From Periplaneta americana (taxonomy: Eukaryota > Arthropoda > Insecta > Blattodea > Blattidae), in NCBI RefSeq assembly GCF_040183065.1, contig NC_091123.1, positions 9,480,001 through 9,544,000 on the forward strand: a stretch of DNA of 64,000 nucleotides, in the 5' to 3' direction. The number at the start of each line of letters is the position of its first letter. Positions within the stretch are counted from its first letter, which is position 1. Shown here piece after piece: positions 48,096 through 60,500 of this stretch. The notes under the pieces are model-generated. The model did no database searches. It worked only from the letters and a program-made list of their open reading frames with translations, and was not told the DNA's origin. The translations under genes and the position numbers were made by a program.

Positions 48096-49432
48096 ATACC
48101 ATCTGTACTTTGTTTCCCAAAAAGGGAGAATTTTGCTCGAATGTCTAATCTGTTTGTTTACTATGTTTAGGCCTGTTATGCATGCTATTATCATTCCTGT
48201 ACTTAATTTCCCTTTTTTGTTCGTTCCTCTTCTTTCTCTTTTGTGGTCTGTTTTTGTTTTCACTCAATATGTTTATTATGCTTTGTCCAATGAGGCAGTC
48301 CCGTCATTGGGAAAGCTGAAAGAGTGTCTTTCAATGTGTCTTGAACTTCTGTAATAGCATTTTCTATTATTGCTATAAGATTTTTGCTTTTGTCTCACTC
48401 TGTACTAAAATAAAGTGTTACTATTTTTTTGTTATTTTGCCTTCACTAGCCATGCAAAAAGTTGTTCCAATGTTACTGTATTATTTATCTCATGGCAAAC
48501 CAAAGTATATTTCAGTGTTTCTTGAAATGGGAAAAAAGTGTGTTCCAATCATAAAAGATTGTACTACCCTATTTATTACACAAATTAAGAGTGTTCTTTT
48601 TAATACTGAAGTTAGTTTTCATTACTATGGAATTATAATCTTGAAGTACCCTTAAAATAATGAAAGTCTTGTATTATTGTATCCTTTTATACAAACTTAA
48701 AATAACCACGTTAACTTTTTGTATTACTGTAAGTACCTCGTATCTCCAGTTTCAATCCAGAATATCACAGTGAAAAACTCGGAACTTCATAGAGAGATTT
48801 GAAAGTACATTGATTTTTCTAATCTATTAATAACTAGCTTGTACTATGTAGTAAAAACTGTAGCAACTATCTCTGTATCACTTTGTATGTTTTTTTAAAC
48901 AGTTATTTGTTTCTCCTGTAAAATTTATCGAAATGGAGTTACGAGGTTTTCATTGCCTACCATTGATATGTATTTAAGGGTAACATTTCAAATGTCTTAG
49001 ACCTAAACTGAACTTAACCTTTAAATTATAGTTTTCTATAGTTCAGTTTTCTTCGTTTAACAATTATTAAAGTGTGCATATGCGTGTGCACACATGCACA
49101 CACACATACATGTAATGTAAAGCAAGGTAATCTGTATCAAAAAAATTGTCCATAATTATCTTCACATCCAAAATCATACCAAAGTGAAATACCCATTGTA
49201 ACTGAAAGATGTTAAAGAGTTATGTGTACCTGCTCGAGAGTTCCATGGACTTCACCACATTGGATGGAATCTGGAGGAAGTATATTCTCATTGTGAGATA
49301 GAACATGTTAGAAGTTTGTCATATGACGATGAGTTACCAATCACTTCTGCATTAAAAATGAAGAAAACAATGTGAAATTTCACATATTTTCTTATCAAGT
49401 ATTTTGCATAAAGAATAATACACACTTTTATA

Positions 49433-50591
49433 CGAGGGTCAATTCATAAATAAAGTACAGGTTGGTGGAACTGTGAAGTTGATGATGCAACACCAAAGAA
49501 AATTATGTCTGCTGCAATTGAAGGCTTGAGAAGGCACCACATATGTTCGTTTCGTCCATAGCATACTCTGTGTTTAGATAACGGGAGCTAGAAATGGAGC
49601 CTACATGTGTCTTGGGTACTGTGACAATTGAAGATCAAAGCTTGTATGTTTAGATCGAATCTTTAAATGGCAAAAAGCCACAGAAATCCACAGTGCTTTG
49701 AGTGGAGTTTGTGATGAGCTCACAGTGGGCCTTAGTACAGTTTCTCGTTGAACTACTCATTTTCATGATGGTCATATCAGCATAAATGATGATGCAAGAT
49801 TAGGAAGGCCGAAAACATCAACAGATGAACAAAGTGTGAAACTTGGGGCAGATGCTCTTGAAGAAAGTCGTCAAGTGACGTGTGAGGAAATTTGAGGAGC
49901 ATCGTTTCAAAACATATTAAGCCCAACAATGGACGAAATTAAATTTGTTACTTTCTATTTATTTATCTTTCATGCTGTGAAATCTGATGGTTCCAAGTCG
50001 TCATATTTGTAAACTGTGAAACAAGTACTTCAAAATGGTTTTGTGTAGAGTTTTGAAAACTTGTCTGGTTTACGAGTAATTCAGTTTTTCGTCAGTCGTG
50101 TAAAAAAATTGTATGTTAGACATAATACGATTTGAAACAATGCTCCTCATTTCATAAGTTACAGGGATTTCACCAATTTCAGTATTTCGTAAATTTCTGC
50201 GCAATGGGTCCCTCACTGCTTGACTGCTGAACAGAAGTAGAAATGCCTCAACATTGAAAATTTACTGACACGACAATCATGAAAACGAGTAGCCCAAAGA
50301 AAAACTGTACTACTCTCACTGTGTAAACTCACCACAAGCTCCACTCAAAGCACTGTGGATTTCTTCGGAGCTTCTGTCATGTAAAGATTCAATCTTTAAT
50401 CTTCAATTGTCACAATATCCAAGACACGCATAGGTTCCATTTGTAGCTCTCGAGAGAGTACGCTATGGACATAACGAACACACATGCTTCTTCATCAAGC
50501 CTTCAACTGCAGCTAACATAATTTTCATTGCTGTTGCGTCATCAACTTTACAGTTCGACCATCCTGTGCATTATTTATGAAATTACCCTCG
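49433..50591. mobile_element. 1,159-bp foldback of two mariner-type 5' ends
   Basis: Ends CGAGGGTCAATTCATAAATA and, on the other strand, CGAGGGTAATTTCATAAATA, with TA outside. The arms (about 49433-49910 and 50130-50591) are imperfect complements for most of their length. Each encodes the broken N-terminal HTH half of a mariner-like transposase, best in the left arm: TEIHSALSGVCDELTVGL, NDDARLGRPKTSTDEQS and EESRQVTCEEI. Stops are present. No catalytic half in either arm. Confidence 0.82.
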
Positions 50592-50884
50592 TATGTACTT
50601 AATTTTTGTTCATTAATTGTTAACAAGTTTTTTTTCTCTTGCAATGCATTTTTTAATACTAAAACGAGTAATAATTTAATGTATTTTTAAATATAAAACT
50701 GTATGCATTTTGATATTCACACTTCAGAGATTCACATATTTCAGAATTTCATAATACCAAACCTTCAAAGTTTCTTGACTTGGAATTGGATGTTCATTTA
50801 AACTGAAAAACACACACGAATATATTACTCCTAAATTGAGCTCTGCCTGTTATGCAGTAAGATCCTTATCTTCTACTGGCAGTA

Positions 50885-51310
50885 TAAACACATTTAAAAT
50901 GAGATACTTTCATTCCATAATGAAATATTGATTAATATTCTGGGCTAACTCATTTGACACTAAACACATTTTGTTTTACAAAATAAAGCCCTAAGAATAA
51001 TGACAGGTATGCAAAATTCTGAATACTGACCTTACTTTGTGAGTAGATTCTTTTTAGATTATGTTTTATGTTGAAAACCAAGATACACGTAGCATTAATC
51101 AAAACAGACATAATTTTAATAGGAAGACACAGATCAGATTTCCATCTACCTTCTGTTAGTCTCAGCTGTTATAAAAAAAGAGCTCACTATTCATGTATTA
51201 CAGTTTCCAATGCACTACTCAATTATCTTAGCTTTGAAGGATCAAGAGTAAATGCTCAGAATCGAATTAACCAAATTTTTACATACTCATACCTTCTACT
51301 CAACTGATGA
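50885..51310 (+). mobile_element. LINE 3' end fragment (Jockey/CR1-like)
   Basis: Broken frames give LRIMTGMQNSEY, then GRHRSDFHLPSVSLSCYKK, HYSCITVSNALLNYLS and NRINQIFTYSYLL, the same region as at 20130 in a diverged family. Old copy. Confidence 0.65.
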
Positions 51311-51984
51311 ATTGTTTATGATTGTAAATTTAATTAATCTGCTTCTATGTATTGTATATTTTTGTGAAATTCTTAAACTGTTCCACGTCTCAAAGCTACA
51401 ACACTGATGAAAGATCTATAGAATACAATGAAATGAAAGTAAAATAAAATAACAAGAGAGTAAAAAATTACGTAATTTCTTGAACTGAGTAGACAATGGT
51501 CGTGACATTTGAATGTAGCCTAAAGCTAGCCTCACTTTACAGAAATGTAGGATTTTCTCATGGCCATTTATTGCCTAAAGGCAAGGAGGAAAAAAACACA
51601 ATAAAGTAACTCCCACACAATTAACAGGAAACCAGCTACCTAATAACATACATTCTAGTTGAGTCTAACCACAGGCATGGGTACAGGAGGAAAAGCAGAT
51701 AAAATTCCACTAGCAGTTTCTGTAATAAAATTTAATTCAATTTGACCTTGGCAAAGATTTCTCAAATGAAGACAGTTGGTTAACAAATATGTTTAGAACT
51801 CATATGAAATATTAATGGGGACTATCTTGCATCATGTTGACCTCATGAACTGGGCATCCAGCTAGTTGTAAATAACAGGTATTGAACCAAAACCCTTGAG
51901 ACAAAAGACAGAATAAACCAATGGAACCAGTCATTAAAATACAACTAGGGCCTGGGGGATTGCAAAAGTTTACGGTTAATATGT

Positions 51985-52475
51985 CATATGTGTGTGTGTA
52001 TGTATCTAATGCCTACCCACTTCACTTAACGTGATTCAGGTGGTAGTTTGCCAAATCACACATTGAAGATTGCCTCATCACCAAACAGATGTTATTTGTC
52101 AGGTCCACATGTTCCACAGCCTGAAGGAGTGTAGTGTAGTGTAGAGAATTGGTGAGGATGATAATGATGAGGAAGGGAGAAGGGGAAACCTGGTGCAGCA
52201 CGTAGCCTACTCCTGTCGAATAGCACCCATCCGACAGACGAATCACTATCAACAGTGAAATATGCCTTCTCTTCATATGCACTGCGGAAAGATTTTGGAT
52301 TTAACTCAGACATATTGGTGGACAATTTAGTGATTAGAACTTGTGCACTGCATCTCTCCTAGACCCAAGGTAGAAATTTTACATGAAAATTTCTGACCCC
52401 ACCAGGAATCGAACCTGGGCCAACTACTCTGGAGGCAGATGCACTACCACAGAGCTAACTCGGCAGACCTAAAAT
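51985..52475 (-). mobile_element. Long SINE-like repeat (family C), minus strand
   Basis: The minus strand repeats the order of the 25775 copy: GGTTCGATTCCTGGTGGG, the CAGAAATTTTCATGTAAAAT block, GTGCACAA, GATTCGTC, GTGCTATTCGACAGGAGTAG. Differences are many, so both are old. Confidence 0.75.
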
Positions 52476-52667
52476 ATAATGTTAGGTCATTATTTCCCAT
52501 TTTACTATATATATTTTTTCAGTTAGTATATCAGTGAACTGTCATTTCGTTTCAGTTTTTTGTAACTACAAAGTGGATCAAAAGTCCCAATTCAGTTTCA
52601 TGAAACTGAAGTCTATGTTTCTCTTTTGCATGTTATATAAATCATGCTGACTGAAGGAGAGAGAATA

Positions 52668-52900
52668 CCGTAAACTGGGGTTACTTTGAACACAGAGGAA
52701 ACTTTGACCATTTTTTCAGAAAATCATATTTAGGTTTCTACATGCTGCACTTGTTATAGATGGAGGTAAATTTGGTATGAGAATGATTTTATGATAATTT
52801 ACTTCCATCTATAACAAACGCAGCATGTAGAAACCTAAATATGATTTTCTGAAAAAATGGCCAAAGTTTTCTCTGTGTTCAAAGTAACCCCAGTTTACGG
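52668..52900. mobile_element. 233-bp near-perfect hairpin MITE
   Basis: CCGTAAACTGGGGTTACTTT starts both strands. The arms are about 105 bp with only four to six mismatches and a loop of about 25 bp. TA outside. Noncoding. Confidence 0.88.
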
Positions 52901-53099
52901 TAGAAATAATTTGTGGACAACTGAAGTATTAAAATTGTGGTAAACAAATTCCTCAGGACAGGATTCTGTCTTTGATAAAGGTATTAAGGAATAGCAGCGA
53001 AATCAGCAGAACTGTGGACAATGCACAGGATGCAACTGAACACACCCTTCATGCAGACTCAGCAAAGACCTTAGTGTATCCCAAAAGCTTTACAGAGAA

Positions 53100-53340
53100 T
53101 CCTACACTTCGAGCTTCATAAATGTGCCTACCATGCCCGCCCGGGTGATGCATGCAGTCCATAATGGAGACAAAACATCTCGTGAGGCCATGTGTTATGA
53201 TCTCCTTCAGGCTGTGGAACATGTGGACCTGACAAATAACATCTGTTTGGTGATGAGGCAATCTTCAATGTGTGATTTGGCAAACTACCACAACAGAAGA
53301 ATATGGGATGATGAACCACCACATGTGGCCTTTTGAATGG
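53100..53340 (+). repeat. Repeat related to 52035-52125, inverted
   Basis: GTGGACCTGACAAATAACAT, GTTTGGTGATGAGGCAATC and CACATTGAAG-type blocks at 53208-53290 are complements of 52035-52125, about 1.1 kb away. Both flank the hairpin MITE, so they could be arms of one larger inverted structure or separate insertions. Confidence 0.6.
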
Positions 53341-53943
53341 GAAAGGGCCTCACCTAAAATTAAAGTTTGGTTGGGAATCATTAATCTCGAACATTCAAGT
53401 ATTCATTGAAGATAATGAGTCTGTAAATATTATAAACGAGCTTCTCGAATGTTCAGTAGGCCTAATGATTCCTTAAATCACTCATTAACTTAACTTCTCA
53501 GTGCTGGGGGATACAATTCGTAACTCTTTATACATGTGCACAAAAATCGAAAGAATGAATTGACCTTCAGTTTTCAACCGTTTTAAGTGAAATAACAAGC
53601 CCTACTTGATATATTGGAAATATTTACATTACTAGAAGCGGCAGCTATGGTGATTATTGGAGTATAGCAATATTTTAAGTCTTCAAAATATGTCTTCAGA
53701 TGAAGAAATATTCGATAATGTATACAACATCAATATAGCAAAAGTGTATACAAATAGGGTTGATTTTTTTTTTTAGAAAATATAGCGAAAAAGTGTGCCA
53801 GGAATGTTTTCACCTGAATAAAGTTGTAGTCACGGATTTGGTAATAAATGATAGAAAATAGCTTATCATGAAATATGCAGAATAGTTATTCTTTGAGGCA
53901 AATGACCAAGTACTTAATTTTATTTTGCGAATAAGATTGTGTT

Positions 53944-54125
53944 AATGCCTAGATGAGAAAAGTTCGGGGCAGAAGAAGATATCAGATAATAGACGACATT
54001 AAGATATATGGATCATATGTGGAGACTAAGAGGAATACAGAAAATAGGAAAGGTTGGAGAATGTTGGGTTTGCAGTGAAAGACCTGCCTTTGGACAGAAC
54101 ACTATGAATGAATGAATGCTTGGAT
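53944..54125 (+). mobile_element. LINE 3' end fragment, (GAAT)n tail
   Basis: VRGRRRYQIIDDIKIYGSY-like translation, then GGGTTTGCAGTGAAAGACC and GAATGAATGAATG. Same family as 7328 and 27950. Confidence 0.75.
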
Positions 54126-54579
54126 TCCCTAATTAATATCAAGCACCACTAGTTCCATCTAACTGAATCTAACAGAACTACATCAACAGTCGGAAAAATT
54201 ATTCTTTATCAGTTAACAATTCATTACCAAATTAATAAAACTTTCGGATAATGAGCAATAAAATTATGTAACTAGCAACTTTAAGGATTGGTAACTAATT
54301 AATCATTCTCATCTTTCGAGAAAATTCTATGGGACTTTCATGTTCATTGAATTCACAATCTATAGTGCAACATATCTGGATCTGCTTCATCTGGTCTTAA
54401 ACTCACAGTTAATTCAACATCAAAATTTCGATATGATCAATACATCTCCACAGTATTGGATAATTGGTTTAACATACATATTGTATGTTGTATTGACAGT
54501 GTCTCTTGTGCATCCTTACTTTTTTTCTTGCCAGTCTTTTTAGAAGTGAAAGTCTTCTTGTTCTCTTCTCTGTAATATC

Positions 54580-55024
54580 TAGAGCCCGGAATTTTAGATG
54601 CTAAAAGTTAATATTGTTTCTCGCTATAGCTTACAAATATAGAAGCCATGCCCCCATTTCTTTGAGATGCCATTCAGTATTTTCCCTTCGGTACCGCTAA
54701 AGGTCTCTAATCCTCTTAACCACCACTTACAAACTAGTGCACGATTTACAAGATCATTGTCATACCTCCACTTCTCTGAGATGCCATTCTTGTCATTCAG
54801 TATTTTCCCTTTGGTATTGTTAAAGGTCTTTAATCCCCTTAACCCCACTTACAAATTAGCGTACGGTTTACAAGATCCATTGCTCAGTCCTTCTGACACT
54901 GTTGTCTATTATTATATATTGGATCCTTGTGAACTAAGCTTAAAACCCTCCTCATGGGCACCACTTCTATTCATCTACACTCAATGTCATTCTTAACTTT
55001 TAGCACCTAAAATTCCAGGCCCTA
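54580..55024. mobile_element. 445-bp non-autonomous hAT element
   Basis: The ends read TAGAGCCCGGAATTTTAGAT and, on the other strand, TAGGGCCTGGAATTTTAGGT. The 8-mer GTAATATC flanks both (54572-54579 and 55025-55032). Inside, two diverged direct repeats of about 120 bp (54649 and 54768 onward). No transposase. Confidence 0.88.
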
Positions 55025-55039
55025 GTAATATCATCTATG

Positions 55040-56730
55040 TGCTTCTTTCATGACAGTTTATCATAAGAAATAATTCCAAGATGTTTTTCTACATGTATAA
55101 TATTAATATCACATTACTTATGTGTTATATATTTATATATGTAATATGTTTCAATGAGATAGTTTCTTCTGTTATTTAAACTTAGAATGAAATTGAAAAA
55201 ATACAGATAAAAACTATTCTATTGAAATATCAATAAAATAAAACATAATACAAAAACAAAATATACTGAAATACACAAACATTTATAATGGTGAGCACTG
55301 TGTTCATGTGTGATAGACAGTATTACTGCCAGGAGGCACAACCAGTGCCGGGTTCAAAGCATGTTATGTCACTGAATTCAGTTTTAAAGAATTGAAAACC
55401 CTAAAGAACTGATGATCTACCAAGCAATAACAATGTATTGTATATGTTTAGGGTTAGGAACGAAATCATTGGCAAATAATGCTTTGTTAAGATGGCTAGA
55501 AAGCGTGGTAGGCCTCTAAGTATGACAATTGATCAGTTTCAATTCACTGCAATCTATGCCTAATTGGCATATAATATCTTAAAAGTTTAAGTAATACAAG
55601 TTTTGTTTAAGAAATAAACTTCATTTTGTTTTTATTTAAAGCAAGACAAGTATATTTCCCATCAGACCCCACTATTTGTGATCACCTACTCTAGTCTCTA
55701 GTCCAAGAGTCTGAAGTTTGTTCCTTATTTTCAATTTGAGATTCTGGCAACCATATTAGCAGGTCATAAACTTTATAGCTGGAATAGCATCATTACACAG
55801 AATAGTCAGAAATGCATCACTGAGGGTAGAAGGTTCATAAACCACTCCTTTGACATGAGAAATTCCTCAAGAGAGAGAAGAAAATACTGTTCTCAACAGA
55901 GAATGTGGAAAAACATTTTGATGATGAAATACTCTATTCAGATTTTACGTAATCACCTGTATACCTAAATTTCTTTATATTCTATCTGATTACTAATAAT
56001 TATTGAATAAACGTACTTTCCCAAGGGTAGCTTCCATTTGAAAATAACAATCATTACACAAATGTTTATTTTTATTTGTTTGGTATGCTGTGTCTTCTGG
56101 CAACCCTTACTGAAGGGCAGCTACCCTTGTGAGATTCATATATATAGTTACACTATTTCACGTAGTGTCACCTTATTCTTCTTTTATTTCTTTTCTTTCT
56201 CCCCCTCTTTCCAAGTCAGAGCAGATCTTAAGGTCGTTTGGTTGGTTTCCACTGCCTTCAGATAAGTCAATTACAACGTTTGTGAAATTTTTACTAGAAG
56301 AGCAAAGATTAATTTCATTTCTCAAGAAGGAAAAAATTAATTGCTTCGAAAAACAGGATGGTAGACAAGGAAGTTGGCTAAGAGAAAACATCTGGATTTA
56401 GTTGAAAGAGCTGTCAGCAACTGAAAGAATATTTCTAAGGTGTACAGCTTATTTGCATTTCACAAATGAAAACTTAACATTTAGTAAGAAGTGAACAAGA
56501 CGAAGCAAGTGTCTAAAGCACATAAAATTAATTTATTCTGATAAAGAGAGACTCCACAATTACAAGACATGCCATGAATAGTAATCTAAAATTTTAGTGG
56601 TACTATATACAAACACAGCCTCACTTTGAAAGAATAAAATTTTGCACACATATATATATTATTAATTTACATAACGTTACAATAACTGAAAATATATATG
56701 TTTATAAAATTAAAATTATCTGAAAGCACA
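55040..56730. other. Intergenic, no gene seen
   Basis: A short inverted pair (AAGGGTAGCTTCC near 56024 and GGCAGCTACCCTT near 56116) resembles the one after the R2-like fragment at 39464. A 90-codon plus frame at 56129-56401 matches nothing known. Confidence 0.45.
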
Positions 56731-56736
56731 TTTATT
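56731..56736 (-). terminator. Likely poly(A) signal of the coiled-coil gene
   Basis: AATAAA on the minus strand about 60 bases past the stop at 56797-56799. Confidence 0.6.
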
Positions 56737-56796
56737 AATCATACAAAATATGTCTCTTTCTGAATATAGTGACATCCAATAAATAAAACATATTCA

Positions 56797-57598
56797 TCAA
56801 CTGTCTGGTACAAATTTTTTTTTGGTGCTTACATCACTTGCACTAAAATCAAGTTTTGCTCTGTTCATGTCAACATTAGAAGCAGATAAAAAGACCGAAT
56901 TTGCGACTGAGTCATCTGATATTTCACTCCACTGGGACATTCCACCAGGTTCGCTGATCTCCGTGTACTTCTGAGGTGGACTTGGCAAAGTCAGACCTAT
57001 ACCCATTCTTGCCTGCTTTTTTATTTTATCAAATACACCTTTCAACTCGTCCTTCAGTTCTTGACACGACTTTGGTTCTGTTGTGCTTGACTCACTTGAT
57101 GTTTCCACTAAGCCATTTTCTGACAATGAATCCATAATAAAACTTTTAAAATTAGGACTACTTACCCTAACCAATGATAAAGTCTTGTTATGCTCTGAAT
57201 CAGAGCTGTTCTTTTCTTTCAATTTGCTCTTTTCAGTTGGGGATAAAACAATAACATCTGACCAAGAATGTTTGCTCGTATCTTTGTTGGATGAGATTCT
57301 ACTAATCTTCTGCCATGAAGGATAAACTTCCAGAGATGATGACGTCGGTGAAGAGCACACTGGCTGTATTTCGGCCTCTCCAACCCCTCTTTCTGGTCTT
57401 GGTCCACCGCCTGTTTGAGTTTTCTCGAAAAATACTGTTACTTCAGCTGGCTGTGATTCTGGATCAGAATCTGTTTTGGAATGTGATTGTTTCTCCTGAT
57501 CATGGTTACTTCTGTGACCTTTCTCTATAACATTCCTGTACTTGGAAGAGAGAGACTTCAGGTTCAACATCTGTTCTGAAGCGAAAGCTTGAATGTCC
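56797..57598 (-). CDS. Coiled-coil protein, last exon
   Basis: Acceptor CTCAACAG|GGAC. Encodes DIQAFASEQMLNL through the acidic Ser-rich tail (PTEKSKLKEKNSSDSEHN, SESSTTEPKSCQELKD, MSQWSEISDDSVANS). The frame also runs upstream past the acceptor into a SINE (57640 onward), which is read-through and not coding. Confidence 0.85.
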
Positions 57599-60500
57599 CT
57601 GTTGAGAAAAAAAAAATACAGTAAAACTTCATTTGTCCACACCTGTGGAGTAACGGCTAACGCGTTTGGCCGCGAAACCAGGTGGCCCGGGTTCGATTCC
57701 CAGTCGGGGCAAGCTATCTGGTTGAGGTTTTTGTCCCGCACTGTGGCGTCGTGGTCTAAGGCATCCTGCCTACGACTCGCATTACGGAATGCGCGCTGGT
57801 TCGAGTCCTCATGGGGGAAGAAATTTTCTCATGAAATTTCGGCCACTGTATGGGACCAATGCTCACCCAGCATCGTGATGCACTTGGGGAGCTATGATAG
57901 GTAGCGAAATCCGGTTACGCAAACCAGCTATAACGGCCGGGGATTCATCGTGCTAACCACATGATACCTCCATTCTGGTTGAATGATTGTCCACCTCTGC
58001 TTCGGCATGTGGCCGTGAGGAGGCCGGTCTTGACCCTTCATGGGCTGTGGTGGCACAGATTATTATTAGAACTTCATTTATACGTTTTTATGGGGAACAT
58101 CTGAAAAACAACTCGGATAAGTGAGAAAAACGTGTCACTGAAATGGCATTTAACATCAGAAATAACATTTCAATACTATATGGGAGGAATGAGCAAAGTC
58201 AATTTAGTAAAATTTTCACAAGACAAATTTAGAACTTCATAAGTAATAATTAAAAAAAAAAAAATTTAGTGGGTTATTTTACGATTCCGTATCAAAAACT
58301 TCTCACATTATTTAACGTCTGAATGAAATAAAGGTGATAATGCCGGTGAAATGAGTCTGGGGTCCAGTACCGATAGCTACCCAGCATTTGCTCGTATTGG
58401 GTTGAGGGAAAACCAGGTAACTTGCCTCGACCAGGATTCAAAACTGGGCCACCTGGTTTTGCAGTCAGATGCGCTAATCGTTACTCCACAGGTGTGAACT
58501 CGAGTCAATAATACAGTACTCACAATTATAACACATATTCTTGAAGAATGTAAGATTATTTCTAAGAAATCTGGGCTGCTTAGAGCCAAAGCTCTTACGT
58601 AGGAAGCCAGAAAGAAGTAAGTCCAGAATCTCCATTTTGAGATATGGTGAGATGAATGTTCCACTCTTTCTAAATGTTTCTCTTTTTAAACGATATAACA
58701 AAGTAATATGAAACGTGATATTATTTAATTTAAATGACAGCATCTGAGTTTAAATATATATGTGACAGCTTTCATTTGCTGGCAATCAACAGAAAAATTT
58801 TCACAAAACTTTGTCACTTACTTCCTTTGAATATCAGACAATATATGAAACTATCCATTTCTGCAATTCGTGAGTAAGAACACAAGCATAAAATCCTTCA
58901 TATGAATCAATCAATCATAACCTAAGGCACTTACTTTCTTTTGCCTTCTGATGCAAGAGCTACGTTACATTTCCAACTCTAATCCAGAAAATTTTAAGAA
59001 ATTGTAATCTTCATTCAATAACATGCGATTATTGTATAAAAAAAGTCAGTTATTTTGGACTATTTGCTTTCATTTGCTCCTAAGGAACAAACTAGCCCCT
59101 CAAATTGTCATAATTGTTTGCGTTCTTACATATTCATGGCAAACCTAACGATAAGCAAATCAATTTCAAATGTATAAACAATGTTTCTTACATATTCATG
59201 GCAAACCTAACGATAAGCACATCAATTTCAAATGTATAAACAATGTTTCGTATCTTACAGGGTTTAAAATATGATAGTATAAGAGTAAAAAAACGAATAA
59301 ATAAAAATTGTATATCCAAAATAAATTAACATGGAAAGTAAAGGAATTTTGCTGGGATTTCAGGGGGAAAAAAAAAACAATGTGTGAAAAACGCATAAAT
59401 GCGAAATGTTTATGTCTAATTGAGTATATTTAACTAAAAAAAAATTCGCAGTTCAAGTGTAATGGGTTACTGCCCCAAAATATGATGCAGAGTGGCTCAA
59501 AAATAAAAATACAGTATTGATCAGATCATGGTATTTTTATTTTACAGCTATGAAGAATGACTGCAGGAAATATGAGTAGGCCATAGAGTAAACTCCAAAG
59601 TAGTATTGGAAGACAGAAAATGCTAAGAGGGTACAAATGTGTGGGAAGAAGTATTGAGACTGCTCCACCAACATGTCTAACAATTTATTGTATCAGAGAT
59701 CAATTTGATGCAATGGATTCAGTGCTTACTTACTTACAAATGGCTTTCAGAGAACCTGGAAGTTCATTGCCACCCTCACATAAGCCCGCCATTGGTCCCT
59801 ATCCTGTGCAAGATTAATCCAGTCCTCAGCATTATATCCCACTTCCCTCAAATCCATTTTAATATTATCCTCCCATCAACGTCTGGACCTCTCCATAGGT
59901 CTTTTTCTTCTCAGGTCTTCCAACTATCACTCTATATGCATTTCTAGATTCACCCATACATGCTACATGCCGTGCCCATCTCAAACATCTGGATTTAATG
60001 TTCCTAATTATGTTAGATGAAGAATACAATGCATACAGTTCTGCGTTATGTAACTTTCTCCATTTTCCTGTAATTTCATCCCTCTTAGATCCAAATACAA
60101 GGTAGGTCAAAGTCGTTTTTCCCAATATTCGTTCTTAGGTTTCATACTTGTACACATATGTTGTTGTTGTTGTTTTCTAATGCCAGGCATTTGACAATAA
60201 AGTCATTTGACCTCTTGCACTCCAATATTTTTCAAAGATATTATCATGGTCAGCCACTGAAGCACAGATTTTGATGCCTTAACTTGAACAAATGAATAAC
60301 TTTGTAAAAAGTGGTGGAAAACAGCAGTTGATATGACAACAGGATGGGGCACCACCTCATTTCGGTGTAGGAGTGAGGAACTTCTTGAACCAGCAATTCC
60401 ATGAATGGATTGGTCGTCGTGGCGAAACAAAATGGCCACCCAGATCATGCAACCTGACAAAATGTAATTTTTCATTGCGGGATATCCTCAAAAATGATGT

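Larger units (their letters stand above)
46405..48972 (+). mobile_element. Unclassified DNA transposon remnant with subterminal motif arrays
   Basis: The outer ends match in inverted orientation: CATATCGATGGTAGACAATG (near 46413) against CATATCAATGGTAGGCAATG on the other strand (near 48972), each continuing into a GTAACTCCAT. A motif near GGAGTTACGAGGTTTTCA recurs about eight times: complement at 46429, 46456, 46560 and 46600, forward at 46805, complement at 48737 and 48770, forward at 48931. They sit only in the outer ~400 and ~240 bp. Reiterated subterminal motifs are usual transposase-binding sites. Inside are a DUF7869-like fragment and an R2-like LINE. No target duplication could be fixed. 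Superfamily unknown to me. Confidence 0.55.

Noticed and set aside
54624-54848. 74-residue frame with internal repeats
   Set aside because: It comes from the two 120-bp direct repeats inside the hAT MITE and has no protein homology visible.
57593-57904. 103-residue plus-strand frame
   Set aside because: It reads through two abutting SINEs.
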